A stretch of 64,000 nucleotides of DNA from Brachycybe producta (GCA_036925085.1 JAUPFP010000059.1:434001-498000), one strand, 5' to 3'; shown: positions 33,393 to 44,075, counted from the stretch's first letter. Translations and numbers: made by a program. The notes: generated from the letters alone by a model not told the origin.

Positions 33393-33598
33393 ACAGGCAG
33401 TTAGAAATCGGTCAGAACTTCAGTTGGCTCCGCCCTTGTTATGACGACCAGCAATTTCTAATTGACTGGTTATGTAGTCTGACTTTGAAAAGGGCGGAGC
33501 ATGTGACGTCAGACTACATAACCAGTCAATTAGAAGTTGCCAGTTGTCATAACAAGGGCGGAGCCAACTGAAGTTCTGACCGATTTCTAACTGCCTGC
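33393..33598. mobile_element. Family A MITE, copy 3
   Basis: A 206-bp near-perfect palindrome from ACAGGCAGTTAGAAATCGG to CCGATTTCTAACTGCCTGC. GTGTCAAAT precedes it and GTGTGACAAAT follows, a 9-bp duplication with a 2-bp difference. The arms here changed together (GGTTATG, CAGTCAATTAG, CAACTGAAGTTCTGACC on both sides), as expected if both arms were copied from one another. The interior has TGACGTCA and three GGGCGG/CCGCCC boxes. Confidence 0.8.
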
Positions 33599-33735
33599 GT
33601 GTGACAAATATACTCATACTATAGCAAATATTGTCTTATGGCTGCCGTTGATTGGTGTACAGCAAAATATGACATGTCATAAAATAATAGCAAACATGCA
33701 ATGACATTATAAGGTATGATTGTCACAATTTTCTA
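33599..33735 (+). repeat. Family L repeat, copy 1
   Basis: Contains ATTGTCTTATGGCTGCC, TTGATTGGTGTACAGCA, AATATGACATGTCATAAA and GTATGATTGTCACAATTTT. The same blocks in the same order recur at 35010-35130. It is non-coding and the class is unknown. Confidence 0.55.
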
Positions 33736-33747
33736 ATTTTCTAACTC

Positions 33748-34090
33748 TGACGACCTCGAGAGCTATACCGGCGGTAGCATAGCTATCAGAAGGGCCACCC
33801 AAGCCTGGCAGGTCTTCGTGAGGTAGGAGTTAGACTAAGGAGAAGGTAACTCCGATACAAATCCCCGGTAGAGGGCAGCAGCTCTATCAGTACGAGTAGA
33901 AGGCATAATTCAACTGATGAAGGATTGGCTTCAAATCAGATGAATACAAGTGAGATCACAATGATGAGAGGGTTGTATTCCTGCGATGAAGAAGGAAAGG
34001 GGAAACCACTGCATAAATTTCCCAAGTATACAGCAAATACAATTGCTGTGGAACCAGTCCAAGGACTGAATGACAAGAAGAAGAAGATAT
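33748..34090 (+). repeat. SINE-like element with a non-tRNA head
   Basis: The head begins CTGACGACCTCGAGAGC and continues GGTAGCATAGCTATCAG. The 3' part GGGGAAACCACTGCATAAATT…CCAGTCCAAGGACTG matches the 3' part of the tRNA-headed SINE at 23348-23563. The tail is AAG triplets. Two elements with different 5' heads and a shared 3' segment, each ending in triplet repeats, indicate a common retroposition partner. I saw no clear A and B boxes and no certain target duplication here. Confidence 0.55.
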
Positions 34091-34403
34091 CTTTAATGTA
34101 GCCTCTTGATTTTAAGGTTCAAAGGTTTTCAATGGAAAGCTTTGTTTGTTTTTTTATACAAAAATCACATTCCACCCCCCCCCCCCAGTTAATTGTACAT
34201 ATAAATGGGGCTGGTTGTTTTTTAAGTTTTTACATGAACTTAAACATTTTTCTTATGATTTTTTTGTTGTATGCTGAGCTTTTTTTTTTTCTCTCCACAA
34301 ATTATACAGAAGAAAAGTAAGACAGACAACAAGAACACAACAATTTTTTGTGAGACATTTGTTATTGGGTTTGCCATAAGCGCCTTGTACAAATATAATG
34401 TAT

Positions 34404-34438
<35 letters not shown>

Positions 34439-35009
34439 TAGGGCCCTATACCCTCCTCCTCCTCCTCCTCTTCCATCATTGATTTTTCTTTCTTTTAGGA
34501 ATTACAACCAGAAAGAAAGAAAAAATCTCTTTTTTAAGTAAGTCTTCTTCTTAAATCCCTTTGGCATTTTTTTATTATTATTCGTGCTGAATTTTTTTTT
34601 TGTTATTTATTCTTATGAAAACTTACAAAAAATATATATATAGAGAGAAAAAAAGTTTGTTAACCTCAAATACAATTTTATTATATGTATTATTGACTAT
34701 GTTATTTTTAGTTGTAACTGGCCTCTGTAGATTTCGGTGTCACACAATGTGTGGGACACAAAATAAATATTTTGAAAACTATCTCAAAGTGAAGGTTTTG
34801 TTGTTGTTTACTCTGTGAAAGATGGCGTTTTTGAACTTTTTTTTTTTGGCAATGCATTCATTACATGTAATAATAATGCTTTTACTAAGCAACGCATAAG
34901 TTGCATTTGAGAATCTTTTGGATTTTTCATTGCAGAAAAAAAAATAAGACAATAAATTGTCATATCTAGCTCATAGCCTTACAACGATCACAAGAGCATA
35001 ATTACAAAA
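34091..35009. other. Non-coding stretch with AT microsatellite
   Basis: An AT run lies at about 34407-34437, TCC triplets follow at 34453-34470, and a C12 run lies near 34177. No gene was found. Confidence 0.5.
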
Positions 35010-35130
35010 TATTATTATGACAAATATTGGCATATGACTGCCATTGACTGGTGTTCGGAATAATATGACAATCATAAAGTAATAGTACACAAACAATGGC
35101 ATCATAATGTATGATTGTCATAATTTTATG
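35010..35130 (+). repeat. Family L repeat, copy 2
   Basis: Has GGCATATGACTGCCATTGA, TGGTGTTCGGAATAATATGAC and GTATGATTGTCATAATTTT, aligned with 33599-33735. Confidence 0.5.
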
Positions 35131-35389
35131 ATTTTTTTATGAAAGTTTTTTTTTCCTATCGCATTGATGGTCAAATTAATCATGATTGATGACGGGAAGA
35201 AAAAAACTATTAGCTTTGATTATGTAGCTGCCAGTTACTTAGCTGATTATGGCTAAAAGATGGTCATATTTTTAGCGATTGCTAAGTCAAAGCTAAGCGC
35301 TATATTCAGGCACTTTTTGATAAGAAGTTTCATGTAAAAATTAATAAGTTTAGTACTAGCTTTTATTTATCTATCATTAAAGGTTAAAC

Positions 35390-35745
35390 TGTAATATTTG
35401 CTAACTATGGCTTTTAAAGCTAAGCTTTGCATTGCTTTTGTAGCTTTTCAAATTATTGCATATTATGCATGTTTTAAAAAGCAAAGTGATGCTGCTGCTT
35501 GCTTTCTAAAGCTTCCATTTGGTTTGATATTTGGTGATAAAAAAACAAGCCAATCATATTTTAAGAAGAGTGAAAAGGCAAGTCAGCTGGTTATGACGTA
35601 GCAGCTACGTATCACTTTTTTGAACAGGCTAGAAGTTAAATTTTGACGCCACAATATGCAGTAATGACTGTTGCTTGAAATTATAAAGCAAAATCAAGCA
35701 GCAGCTTTAAAGCCAAACAAAGCGACTATACGTTTTAACCTTAAA
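35390..35745 (+). mobile_element. Family I element, copy 1
   Basis: Contains AAAGCTAAGCTTTGCATTGC, GCTGCTGCTTGCTTTCT, GTCAGCTGGTTATGACGTAG and CAAGCAGCAGCTTTAAAG. The same blocks appear in reverse order and on the opposite strand at about 36770-37130. It is a non-coding repeat of about 350 bp. Open frames within it show no domain. Confidence 0.55.
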
Positions 35746-36769
35746 GTTATGACCCCCTTCCCCCCCAAAGGCTCAAAAGCTAAAACATACAAAAGAATGT
35801 AGGAAAGTTGAGTAATGTTTTCACATTGAGGATGGGACTTATTTTTGATAAAAAAAAAACGTTTGCAAAGAACCAGAAAGAAAAAAATGGTCTAAATGTA
35901 GTCCCAACAAAGTCTCTTTTTCAGTTGTCCAATTTTTATTATTTCTACTACATTTCCCTATTGGTTGGTCATGTTTTTGTCTCTACAGTTGGGTTTGATT
36001 TTCTTGTAATGTGTACTGGGTTAATTAAATACGATACTAGACGAATTTTAGGGAACAAAGAAAAACAATTTTATTAAAAAATCTTTTATTATTTGATTTT
36101 CTCTATCCACTCTCAACACTTTTAAGTAAAAACTTTAAAAAAAAAGAAGCAAAAAAAAAGGAGTCAAAAAGAAAGGATATAATATTCTTTATTGTTTTCT
36201 TTAAGCTTCTTTTGCCGATTTCTGAAATGAATTATTCATGCAATCAGTTTACTTAGAAAAATGATGTTGCTGTTTGTTAGGGATAAAAAAGTGCCAAAAA
36301 AAAAAAGGGTTCCTTGCATCACAAAAGTTGAATTTTTATCTCACTTTAACAAACGCGTATTCTTAAAAAAAGAGCGAGGGATTTAACCCTCTTTCAGCTT
36401 TGTAAATTCAACAAGAAGAAAAAGATTCTTTGCTTTTATTGTAAGTGATAAGATTTTTAAAAATAAAAGGGAAGGGTTTTTTTTTCAATATGGCCGCCAC
36501 CAGGAGCTGACTGAGGGGAAAATACGGCCCAGGATTTAGGCTCAAGAATGGAAATTCAGAAATGCTCTCAGAAACCCTTTAAATGCGAGTAAAGCAATGG
36601 TGCAGTTGAACTTCTGTTCCTCTGCCACAGGCCTCGTTGACTGATTGCAGGAGAAATTTTTCCAATTCAAATGATAAGCAAAGTTTCATAGATTTGTAGA
36701 GCTATGAGTTGATCTACCTCTATGCATGTATTCTTGTAATCTCCTAAACGCCAGACTAGATATTTTGTT
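35746..36769. other. Non-coding stretch
   Basis: A- and T-run-rich. Near 36612-36650 it holds TGTTCCTCTGCCACAGGCC, which relates to the foldback at 23238. No gene was found. Confidence 0.45.
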
Positions 36770-37130
36770 TTCTGCAGCTTTCAAGCTACTGCTTGCTGCT
36801 GCTGATTTCTTTAGCAGCAAAATTTAAAGCAACGAAGTCAATACTGCATATTTTTGTATTAAAATCTAACTTCTTAACTGCTCAAAACGTGTTGTGTAGT
36901 TGCTACGTCATAATCAGCTGACCTGCCTTTTCATTCTGATTGGTTAGTTAGTATTTCAACTGTCATGACCTGCTGTAAATAAGAAACCATACGGAAGCTT
37001 CAGAAAGCTTGCATCAGCAGTTAACTTTTTAAATGTGCATTAAAATGCACATATGCTGTAACTATGAAAAGCTACAAAAAGTAAAAACGCAAAGCTTAGC
37101 TTTAAATCTGCAGAAAGCAAATATGCAAGT
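36770..37130 (-). mobile_element. Family I element, copy 2
   Basis: The reverse complement of the 35.4-kb copy by order of blocks: CTGCTTGCTGCTGCTGA, TACGTCATAATCAGCTGAC, CAGAAAGCTTGCATCAGCAG, GCAAAGCTTAGCTTTAAATC. Confidence 0.5.
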
Positions 37131-37146
37131 TCTCGCCTTAATAGTT

Positions 37147-37340
37147 ACAGACATATGTAGACAGTTTCAGAATTTCTTTGTCTCCGCCCATTTATGAGCG
37201 TCTTCAATTTCTAATTGGTTTGTTACTGAGTCTGATGGTCACATGCCCCGCCCTTTTTATTTCTAATTGGTTGATATTTTGTCTGACGCTCATAAAAGGG
37301 TGGAGCCAAAGAAATTCTGAAGCTGTTTACAGATATCTGT
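37147..37340. mobile_element. Family B MITE, copy 2 (8-10-bp TSD)
   Basis: From ACAGACATATGTAGACAG to CTGTTTACAGATATCTGT. TTAATAGTT on the left and TAATAGTTA on the right give a duplication of 8-10 bp depending on where the end is set. The core has TTCTAATTGG and GCCCCGCCC. Confidence 0.8.
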
Positions 37341-37551
37341 TAATAGTTAGCCTCTCCACCTCTTTTTTTTTGTTCGCAATTTACACTCATACTGACAGCA
37401 GCTACAACAACCCCTGTGGCAAACTAAACCAGTTGTTTATTTTTTTTTTTTTTTTGCTCACAGTTAATGAGTTCTGTTTTTAGGCAACATTTTAAAAATG
37501 GCTGTAAGGTAGCTGTTTTAGTTAGAAATTCTCATAAATAACACTTTTTGT

Positions 37552-37602
<51 letters not shown>

Positions 37603-38351
37603 GGCCAATGAATTGCATGGCATGCATGCTGGCGCCCTCACTTTAAGCTTTTTATAGATGCTTTTCTAATGGAGTTTAATAATAATCTCAAACTACTTCA
37701 TCTCACTCCTCCTCCTCCTCCTTCTTTCTAACATTTTGCAAATTTTATTTCACCAATTTTCCATTTATAGACCGCAGGTGTTTTAGATAAAATGGAAAAT
37801 TACTCCGTTTATGGTTTTATAAGGTAGAGAGAGAGAGAGAGGGAAGGGAAAGGTTTTGGGGCTGACTAATGGTGGTAATGGAGGGTGTCTCCACCCTCTG
37901 CCCCCTTACATTTTTTTACATATATATTTTGTATACAAAATGTAGACACATCCGATTGATTCATCAGTGCCAGTTGAACAATTGTGAGTTTTGTTTATTA
38001 ATAATTAGTTTGTCTACAATTAACAGCAGGGGGCGCCGGTGAACTTTTTCTATTTCACGTTTTTGTGGTGCGTGCAACTGACAAGCTGTTTGTGTTGTTG
38101 ACAAATAATTTCATAAACTTGGCTAATTAATCTTTGTTTTATTGAACTATGAAGTCAGTTCTAATTATGTTTTTGCTAATGTTAACAATTGTTGACTGGA
38201 AACAATATTTTGCAACAGGAAATTTGAATATGCAATTGCATAGGAAAAAGGGTTTTTAATTTGCTAACATCCTGTATAATTTTTTTTTATACAGAAAAAA
38301 ACTTAAGACCTTTTCAAACCATGATTTGTAATGCTGCAGTAATGAAAGATC
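37341..38351. other. Non-coding stretch with TG microsatellite
   Basis: A TG run spans about 37550-37600, and a small GA tract lies at about 37828-37840. No gene was found. Confidence 0.55.
37550..37600. repeat. (TG)n microsatellite
   Basis: About 20 uninterrupted TG units, with a few imperfect ones before them. Confidence 0.95.
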
Positions 38352-38731
38352 GCTCTCTACCGCGCATGTGCATTGTTTAAGTCAGTGTTTCTCAAACTTT
38401 TTCCCAATGGCGACCCACAAGATAAGTTGTCGATGCACGTGCAGAGATCACCCACTTTTATTGCGCATGCACTTGCGCAAGTAGTCTTGGGCTAGCAGTG
38501 GAGCACACTGTTCACCTCGTATTAAGAGCACGGTGGCGCGGATACAATAGAGATTGTTGACTTAATTGGTGGATTTAATGTGTTTATATTTTTGTAACTT
38601 TGTGGTCTCGTCTACGGACCACCTGGCACACCTCCGCGGACCACCACGGTGGTCCTCGAACCATAGTTTGAGAAATGTTGGTTGAATTGCTCTCGCGACT
38701 TTCTGCGTTCAGCACTTGCGCAGTAGAGAGC
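38352..38731. mobile_element. Outer TIR element enclosing a hAT MITE
   Basis: GCTCTCTACCGCGCATGTGC (38352) and GCACTTGCGCAGTAGAGAGC (ending 38731) are inverted with a few mismatches. They enclose the hAT MITE at 38383-38680, leaving only about 30 and 50 bp of outer sequence. This is the remains of a small foldback that was hit by the MITE. Confidence 0.5.
38383..38680. mobile_element. hAT MITE (CAGTGTTTCTCAAAC ends)
   Basis: The left end CAGTGTTTCTCAAACTTTTTC, followed by CCAATGGCGACCCAC, is mirrored by GGTGGTCCTCGAACC, ATAGTTTGAGAAATG at the right. This style of end is known from hAT non-autonomous elements in many animals. The flanks GTTTAAGT and GTTGAATT agree at 6 of 8 positions, a decayed 8-bp duplication. 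Confidence 0.7.
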
Positions 38732-38759
38732 TAACTTGCTTGATGACATCAAACTTTGA

Positions 38760-39115
38760 TCTTTTTTTAAATACTAGAAAAGTATATGAATATTCTTAAA
38801 AATTTTAAAAATAAACTTTTTATAGCAATTTGAAAATTATTTTCATTTTTTTTTTTAACTAGAAGCATGTTACTAAATTAAAAGATATCGATGTGATTTA
38901 ACTTTTGTGGTATTTATTTAATTCCTATTCTAGTTTCTAGGAAGTGTCTATTTTTCTTAACATGATATTTTATGAAAGTTGTGTCATTTTCTAACTTGTT
39001 ATATAAAAAAAAGCTTAATTTAAAAGATATCAACATAAAAAATACCATTAAGTGATTGTGTTACCCTTCTAGTTTCTAAAACACTTTCAAGTTTTTTTTT
39101 AAATTTAGTTCAACA
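38760..39115. mobile_element. Family D-like fragment
   Basis: Contains ATACTAGAAAAGTATATGA, AAAATAAACTTTTTATAG, TTAAAAGATATCAACAT and AAGTGATTGTGTTACCC before TTCTAGTTTCTAAAACAC. It matches family D in order but is diverged. Confidence 0.5.
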
Positions 39116-39779
39116 AAGACACGGAATAGAGTTTTAAAGTTTTTCAAACTTTTCTTTTTTTTTTTGAAAAATGGGGAAGTTGAGGTCATCTTTTAAATGG
39201 CTATGAAAGAAATTTGTTGGATTTAATTGATTAGTTTGTTAATTAATCTCGATTTCTTTCGATACAATTGACTCAGATGTGGGTGGATTTTTTTTGTTGT
39301 TGTGTTTGTTTTTTCTATAGGCATTTGATCTCCATTCGTTTGATTAATGTCACATTGATTGCTTTTTTACTCCTCTACTTTTTTTTGTTTCGGTTTACCT
39401 CTCTCTTTCTATATATTGGAAAGTAATCACAATCTCACTCTCTCTCCATTGTCTTTTTTTTTGTTCTTTGTCACATTGTTTCTTCATAGATAAACCATCA
39501 ATGGAAGGAATGATGGGAGGGGGGTTTGAAGGCCCTATATGAACATTGTTGTATTTTTTCGGCTGCTTTTTAGATTGGTTTCGAATTAAAGGCACATTTA
39601 GAAATATCTTGCGGGTTTTCTATTTCTCTCCTTTGGAAGAGTGTTTTACCTTCCTTACGTTTGTATGAAATCTCCTCCTCCTCCTCCTCCTCCTCCTCCA
39701 AAAAAAGTGATTTACAGGAAGGAAAAAAAACTGAAGGAAAATGGAATTGAGAGGGGTTGGGAATGGGATTGGGACAACT
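39116..39779. other. Non-coding stretch with CTC microsatellite
   Basis: CTC triplets span about 39671-39699. The rest is T-rich. No gene was found. Confidence 0.5.
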
Positions 39780-40286
39780 TTAAGGCCTGGATCCCACATA
39801 GCATGAAAATAGAGAAATTACAAATTTTCTTAAAAACCTTTCTTCTATATATTTTTCTTTTTCTGTTTTCTGTTGCGTTTATGGGTTTTCATAAGAATGA
39901 TACATACCTCAAGCGGACTCAACGGAATACTATTTCAATGGATTCCGCAGAACTGAGTGGGGGAAAAACGGTGCTGAAAACTGTATTGTGTTGACATCCC
40001 TGAACTGCAACATTTTTCTTTTACGCAATTTTGCACAGGTAGGTAGTTATCTGTAGACAGCTTCAGAATTTCTTTGGCTCCGCTCTTTTATGAACGTCAT
40101 CAATTTCTAATTGGTTTATTACTGGGTCTGATGTCACATGCCCCGCCCTTTTCAATTTCTAATTGGTTGATATGTGGTCTGACGCTCATAAAAGGGCAGA
40201 GCCAATGAAATTATGAAGCTGTCTACAGATGCCTGTCAATTTTGCCTGTGCAAGCACAAAACGTTGTGTGTGTAGCCTGAGCTTAA
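39780..40286. mobile_element. TTAA-bounded TIR element enclosing family B MITE
   Basis: The left end TTTAAGGCCTGGATCCCACA and right end TGTGTGTAGCCTGAGCTTAAA are partly inverted (about two thirds of the first 21 bp), and TTAA stands at both edges. The family B MITE at 40035-40236 is inside with an exact duplication, so this unit is older. Short perfect duplications of TTAA would fit piggyBac- or Kolobok-type elements, but the arms are diverged. Confidence 0.45.
40035..40236. mobile_element. Family B MITE, copy 3 (exact 9-bp TSD)
   Basis: From ACAGGTAGGTAGTTATCTG to CTACAGATGCCTGT. Exact CAATTTTGC repeats lie at 40026-40034 and 40237-40245. The core has CTTTGGCTCCGC, TTCTAATTGG, GCCCCGCCC and GACGCTCATAAAAGGGC. 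Confidence 0.9.
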
Positions 40287-40770
40287 AGCCCCTTTTTACA
40301 CCTACAATTATGTCTTGAATAAAGTTATAAATTAATTTATAAATGTGACATTGCATGTGAATGTTAAATTATTTGTTCAAGGTTGCATTAATTTAGAAGA
40401 TGTTCTATTTTTTTTTTTTCTTAAATGATCACATCTACTAGAGCACTTTCTCAGGATCAGCATCATTCTTATGTAATTTACAAAGCTATTTATGATGTGC
40501 TCTGCAACATACTTAGCACACCTCCCCCCCCCCCAAGTCTCTTGTCTAGAAGGTCACAAGGTTAGATATATGATAAAATGTCACACTACGCACTGTTCTG
40601 CGCACATTGATTTAGGTAAAAATGTTCGAATACTTTTTACTTGTGTAAAACCACCGATTGACACTTATAAATTAATTTATACATTTTATGTACCAAATCA
40701 TTCACGAAAACATTCATCATTTAATTGACACAAATATGTAAGTAAAAATTGTAGGTGTAAGGGGGGAGGG
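40287..40770. other. Non-coding spacer
   Basis: AT-rich with T12 and C10 runs. TTATAAATTAATTTATA-like palindromes occur near 40326 and 40666. No gene was found. Confidence 0.45.
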
Positions 40771-40779
40771 CTTTAGAAG

Positions 40780-40982
40780 ACAGGCAATTAGAAATCGTGA
40801 CATACAGAAGTTGGCTCCGCCCTTTTTATGACAACTGGCAACTTCTAATTGGTTTGTGTGGTTCGACGGTGAAAAGGGCGGAGCATGTGACGTCAGACTA
40901 CATAACCAACCAATTAGAAGTTGTCGGTCGTCATAAAAAGGGCGGAGCTAACTTCTGTATGTCCCGATTTCTAATTGCCTGT
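40780..40982. mobile_element. Family A MITE, copy 4 (exact 9-bp TSD)
   Basis: A 203-bp palindrome from ACAGGCAATTAGAAATCG to GATTTCTAATTGCCTGT. Exact CTTTAGAAG repeats lie at 40771-40779 and 40983-40991. It carries CCGCCC, ATTGG, GGGCGGAGCATGTGACGTCA and a second GGGCGG near the right arm. It is one of the best-preserved copies. Confidence 0.95.
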
Positions 40983-40991
40983 CTTTAGAAG

Positions 40992-42284
40992 AAGGCAAAA
41001 AAAAATACTCCATTTTTCATTGTTGTCAGTTTTTCACAATTAATTTCTTAAATTTCTCAGTGTTTTAGAAGTAATTAAGGAGTTAAAAGTAAATAAATGC
41101 AGGGTTTTTTTTTTGCTTCTCTGTTCTTTTCAGAAAGAGGCCTCTTTTTTTTTGTTCAATGTTCTGTGATTAAAACTATTTATTTAGATTTTTTTCTTCT
41201 GTCAAATTGTTTAAAAGAAAAGACAGAAAATACCAAAAAAAAAAAATTCTTTCATTTGCAAATGGGATTCCATTAGGAATTAGAACAACTGATAAATGAA
41301 TGGAGTTGTCTTCGATTTTTTTTTTTTTGGTTTGTTGTTGTCTTTTGTCTCTTTTATTTCGCCTTAAGAGAAGAAGAAGAAAATTGTCATCAACGATGTT
41401 CATCATAAATAGAATCTATTTTCTATTATTAGAAGTGAAGTGTGTGATTTTGTTTCACTTTTTTTTTTCTTCATTTCATTTCAATTCTCTTTATCTTTTC
41501 TTTTGTTTCAAAAATCCTCTTTTGTGTTTGTTATATATTTTTTTTATTTTGGTTCGTACTTTTTTTTTGCAGATTTAGTTTTAAATTTTTGTTTTGTTTT
41601 TCAGTTTATTTTGTTAGATTTGTGATTTTTAAATTTGATTTTGACAGATTTGGTGAAATATTTTTTTTTGTTTGTTTGTTCATTTTATGGTTCTTTTATT
41701 TTCTTCTAAATTCCAATAATGATGTAAATCAACAAATCTAAGAGAAAAAGAAGAAGACAACAAAAAAATGTAATTTTAGAGTGTTTTGTAGAATGTTTAT
41801 TCAAATTTATTGACGAAAAAAATGCTTCCAGTGTGTTAAGTCTATTATGCAAATATATATCAAGTTGCATTAAGAGATGATTTCTTTTTTTTTTTGGTAA
41901 ATTAAAGCTTCTTATTAACCATAAAAATACGAAATTAAGTTATTTTTTTTTTAAAAAAAAAAACAACTATGAAAATTATTTATTGAAAAAAAGTAGGCCT
42001 ATGTTTGAAACTGAAACAAATAAATGAATAAAATTGCATTTTTGAAGGATTTTCATAATTTTGACATCTCGAGAGTTTGAAAAGAAAACTTAAGTTTTCT
42101 GAAAGTTTTGATTAAAGAAAACAAGTTTCTTTTATTAAAAAGTTTGTTTTCAAATCATAACTTTTGATTTTGTTTCTCTTGTACTCATTTAGGCCTTAAT
42201 TACTAATTGTTATTTCATCATACTTTATATTTCCTTTTGAAAGTTTCTTCTAAAATGTGGATCATTTATTTTATCCATGTAGCT
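40992..42284. other. Non-coding T-rich stretch
   Basis: Long T runs give phenylalanine-rich frames at 41300-41625. No domain or element ends were recognised. Confidence 0.5.
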
Positions 42285-42285
42285 T

Positions 42286-42570
42286 TAGATGGCGCCACTA
42301 TTCCTCCCATAGAAATGTATTGACACTCTTAACTCACCTTCCTTTTTTTCACGTGGTGAACGTTTAATTGCGTCATCGCTATTTCTACACGTGCTCTCTG
42401 TTCACTTATACAGTATTATGTTCTTTGTATAAGTTTGTCACGTGCTGATAATTAAGGTTGTTTTGGACGTGGCTTTTAGAGCTAAAAGGAGACGAGTGTA
42501 GTTTGCCACCTCTATGAAGGTTGCAGGCGCCATCTACCTTGCATTTACACAAGTATTTTTCTATGAAGGA
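42286..42570 (-). mobile_element. Family E element, copy 2
   Basis: TAGATGGCGCC (42286-42296) and GGCGCCATCTA (42526-42536) are inverted. Contains CACGTG sites and AATTGCGTCATCGC as in copy 1, on the opposite strand. The outer sequence CTATGAAGGAGCCCTCTTAA also matches the outside of copy 1 (CTTAAGAGGGCTCCATGG), so the true element extends past the GGCGCC arms. Confidence 0.65.
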
Positions 42571-43367
42571 GCCCTCTTAATTAAATAATCAAAACTTAAC
42601 TTTTCTTTTTTTTTTTCTAATTTCTTATGTTTAACTTTGTTGAATAAAACACTAAAAGAAGGGAAAAGAAAAAATGATTTTTCTCCAGTTATTGTTTATC
42701 TTTGTAACAATGGTATCGAATTTAAGACAAAACAGCAGTAGAAGTTTATCCTTTAAAGATAAATGTGATTAATTCTACTTAATTTGAATCTTTCTTTTTT
42801 TTGTTGGAGGAGGAAATGAGTTGAAGTGCAACTTTATATTTTATATATGATATGCAAATGTTGACTATATATATATATACGATAATATATATATATACGA
42901 AATATATATATATATATATAAATATATATATAAATATGCAGTAGAGAGAGAGAGAAATGCATCATAAACACACTGTGTTATTATTTGTAATGATGTTGGA
43001 ATGTGAACGTGTTTCTTTTTTTACTTCGAGAGAGAGAGAGAGAGAGAACAATAGAGAGAGAGAGAGAGAAAAGAGTTGTGCGTAAACTTCATTAATTGAT
43101 TGGGGAATATTTTTCTCTCTTTTGCCATCATTTTCTCCTGTTCTTCATTTATTTTCACATTTTCGTTGGTGTTTTGTGTGTCGTACGCAGTCACGATGTC
43201 TGATCTAATTTCCAAACTAACTGTCCCTTCGTCTTCTTCTGTTTTCTAATTCAAAAACAAAAAAGACCTGTGTTCGGTAACCAGAGAGAGAGAGTTACAA
43301 ATTCTGAAATGCTCTGGTTGAGTATAACCTGAATTATTGTGAAGGACGTGGATTTGGGGAGGGGGAG
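42571..43367. other. Non-coding stretch with TA and GA microsatellites
   Basis: TA-rich tract at about 42866-42937, GA tracts at 42941-42955, 43028-43047 and 43053-43070. No gene was found. Confidence 0.55.
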
Positions 43368-43509
43368 ACAGGCAATTGTGCACAGCATTAGAATTTCTTT
43401 TGCTCAGCCCTTTTATAAACGTCGTCAATTTCTAATTGGTTTGTTACTTTGTCTGACGTCATAAAAGGGCGGTGGAAAAGAAATTCTATTGCTGGGCACA
43501 ATTGCTTGT
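43368..43509. mobile_element. Family B-like MITE, short form
   Basis: From ACAGGCAATTGTGCACAGC to GCTGGGCACAATTGCTTGT, 142 bp. The core CAGCCCTTTTATAAACGTCG, TTCTAATTGGTTTG and TGACGTCATAAAAGGGCGG is shared with A and B, and TGACGTCA sits near the centre. The flanks are G-rich on both sides, so the duplication cannot be read with confidence. Confidence 0.75.
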
Positions 43510-43549
43510 ATTGGAGGGGGGTGCATTATGTGACGGACTGCTCATAAGG

Positions 43550-43753
43550 ACATGCAATTAGAAAACGGGATGAACAGAAGTAGGCTCTGCCCCTTTTTAT
43601 GACGAACGCAACTTCTAATTGGTCGGTTATGTAGTCTGACGTCACAGGCTCCGCCCTTTTCAACGTCTAAACACAACAAACCAATTAGAAGTTGCCGTTC
43701 GTCATAAAAAGGGCGGAGCCAACTTTTGTTCATCCCATTTTCTAATTGCCTGT
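43550..43753. mobile_element. Family A MITE, copy 5 (exact 9-bp TSD)
   Basis: A 204-bp palindrome from ACATGCAATTAGAAAACGG to CCATTTTCTAATTGCCTGT. Exact CTCATAAGG repeats lie at 43541-43549 and 43754-43762. It inserted at the edge of the family D element that starts here, so the right repeat overlaps the D terminus TAAGGTGG. Confidence 0.95.
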
Positions 43754-43757
43754 CTCA

Positions 43758-44075
43758 TAAGGTGGTTTTACCTCTCGAACTCTTGATTATATTCTGTCTT
43801 TCAGGTGCAAAATTAAGAGGAACTTCGATAAACTTAAGAAACTGAAAGGGTAGCTCAATCACTTAAGGGTATTTTCATGTTGTTATCTTTCAAAATAAAC
43901 TTTTTATTATAAAAAAACATCATCTGCTTTAAAAGCTTATTTTGAAAGATATATCAAACATGAAAATACCCTTCAAGTGATTGAGCTACCCGTTCTAGTT
44001 TTCAAAACACAAAACTACACTGTAAAACCACCTTTAGAGATTCAGCTGCACTTCTAGTTTCTAACACACTTTCAA
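43758..44075. mobile_element. Family D element, copy 3
   Basis: TAAGGTGGTTTTACC, CTCTCGAACTCTTGATTAT, CTTTCAGGTGCAAAATTAAG, then the palindromic core GGGTATTTTCATGTTG…CAAACATGAAAATACCC and the end GTAAAACCACCTTTA. A good representative of the family: outer ends AAGGTGGTTTTA, inner palindrome around a TTTTTAT centre. Confidence 0.75.
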
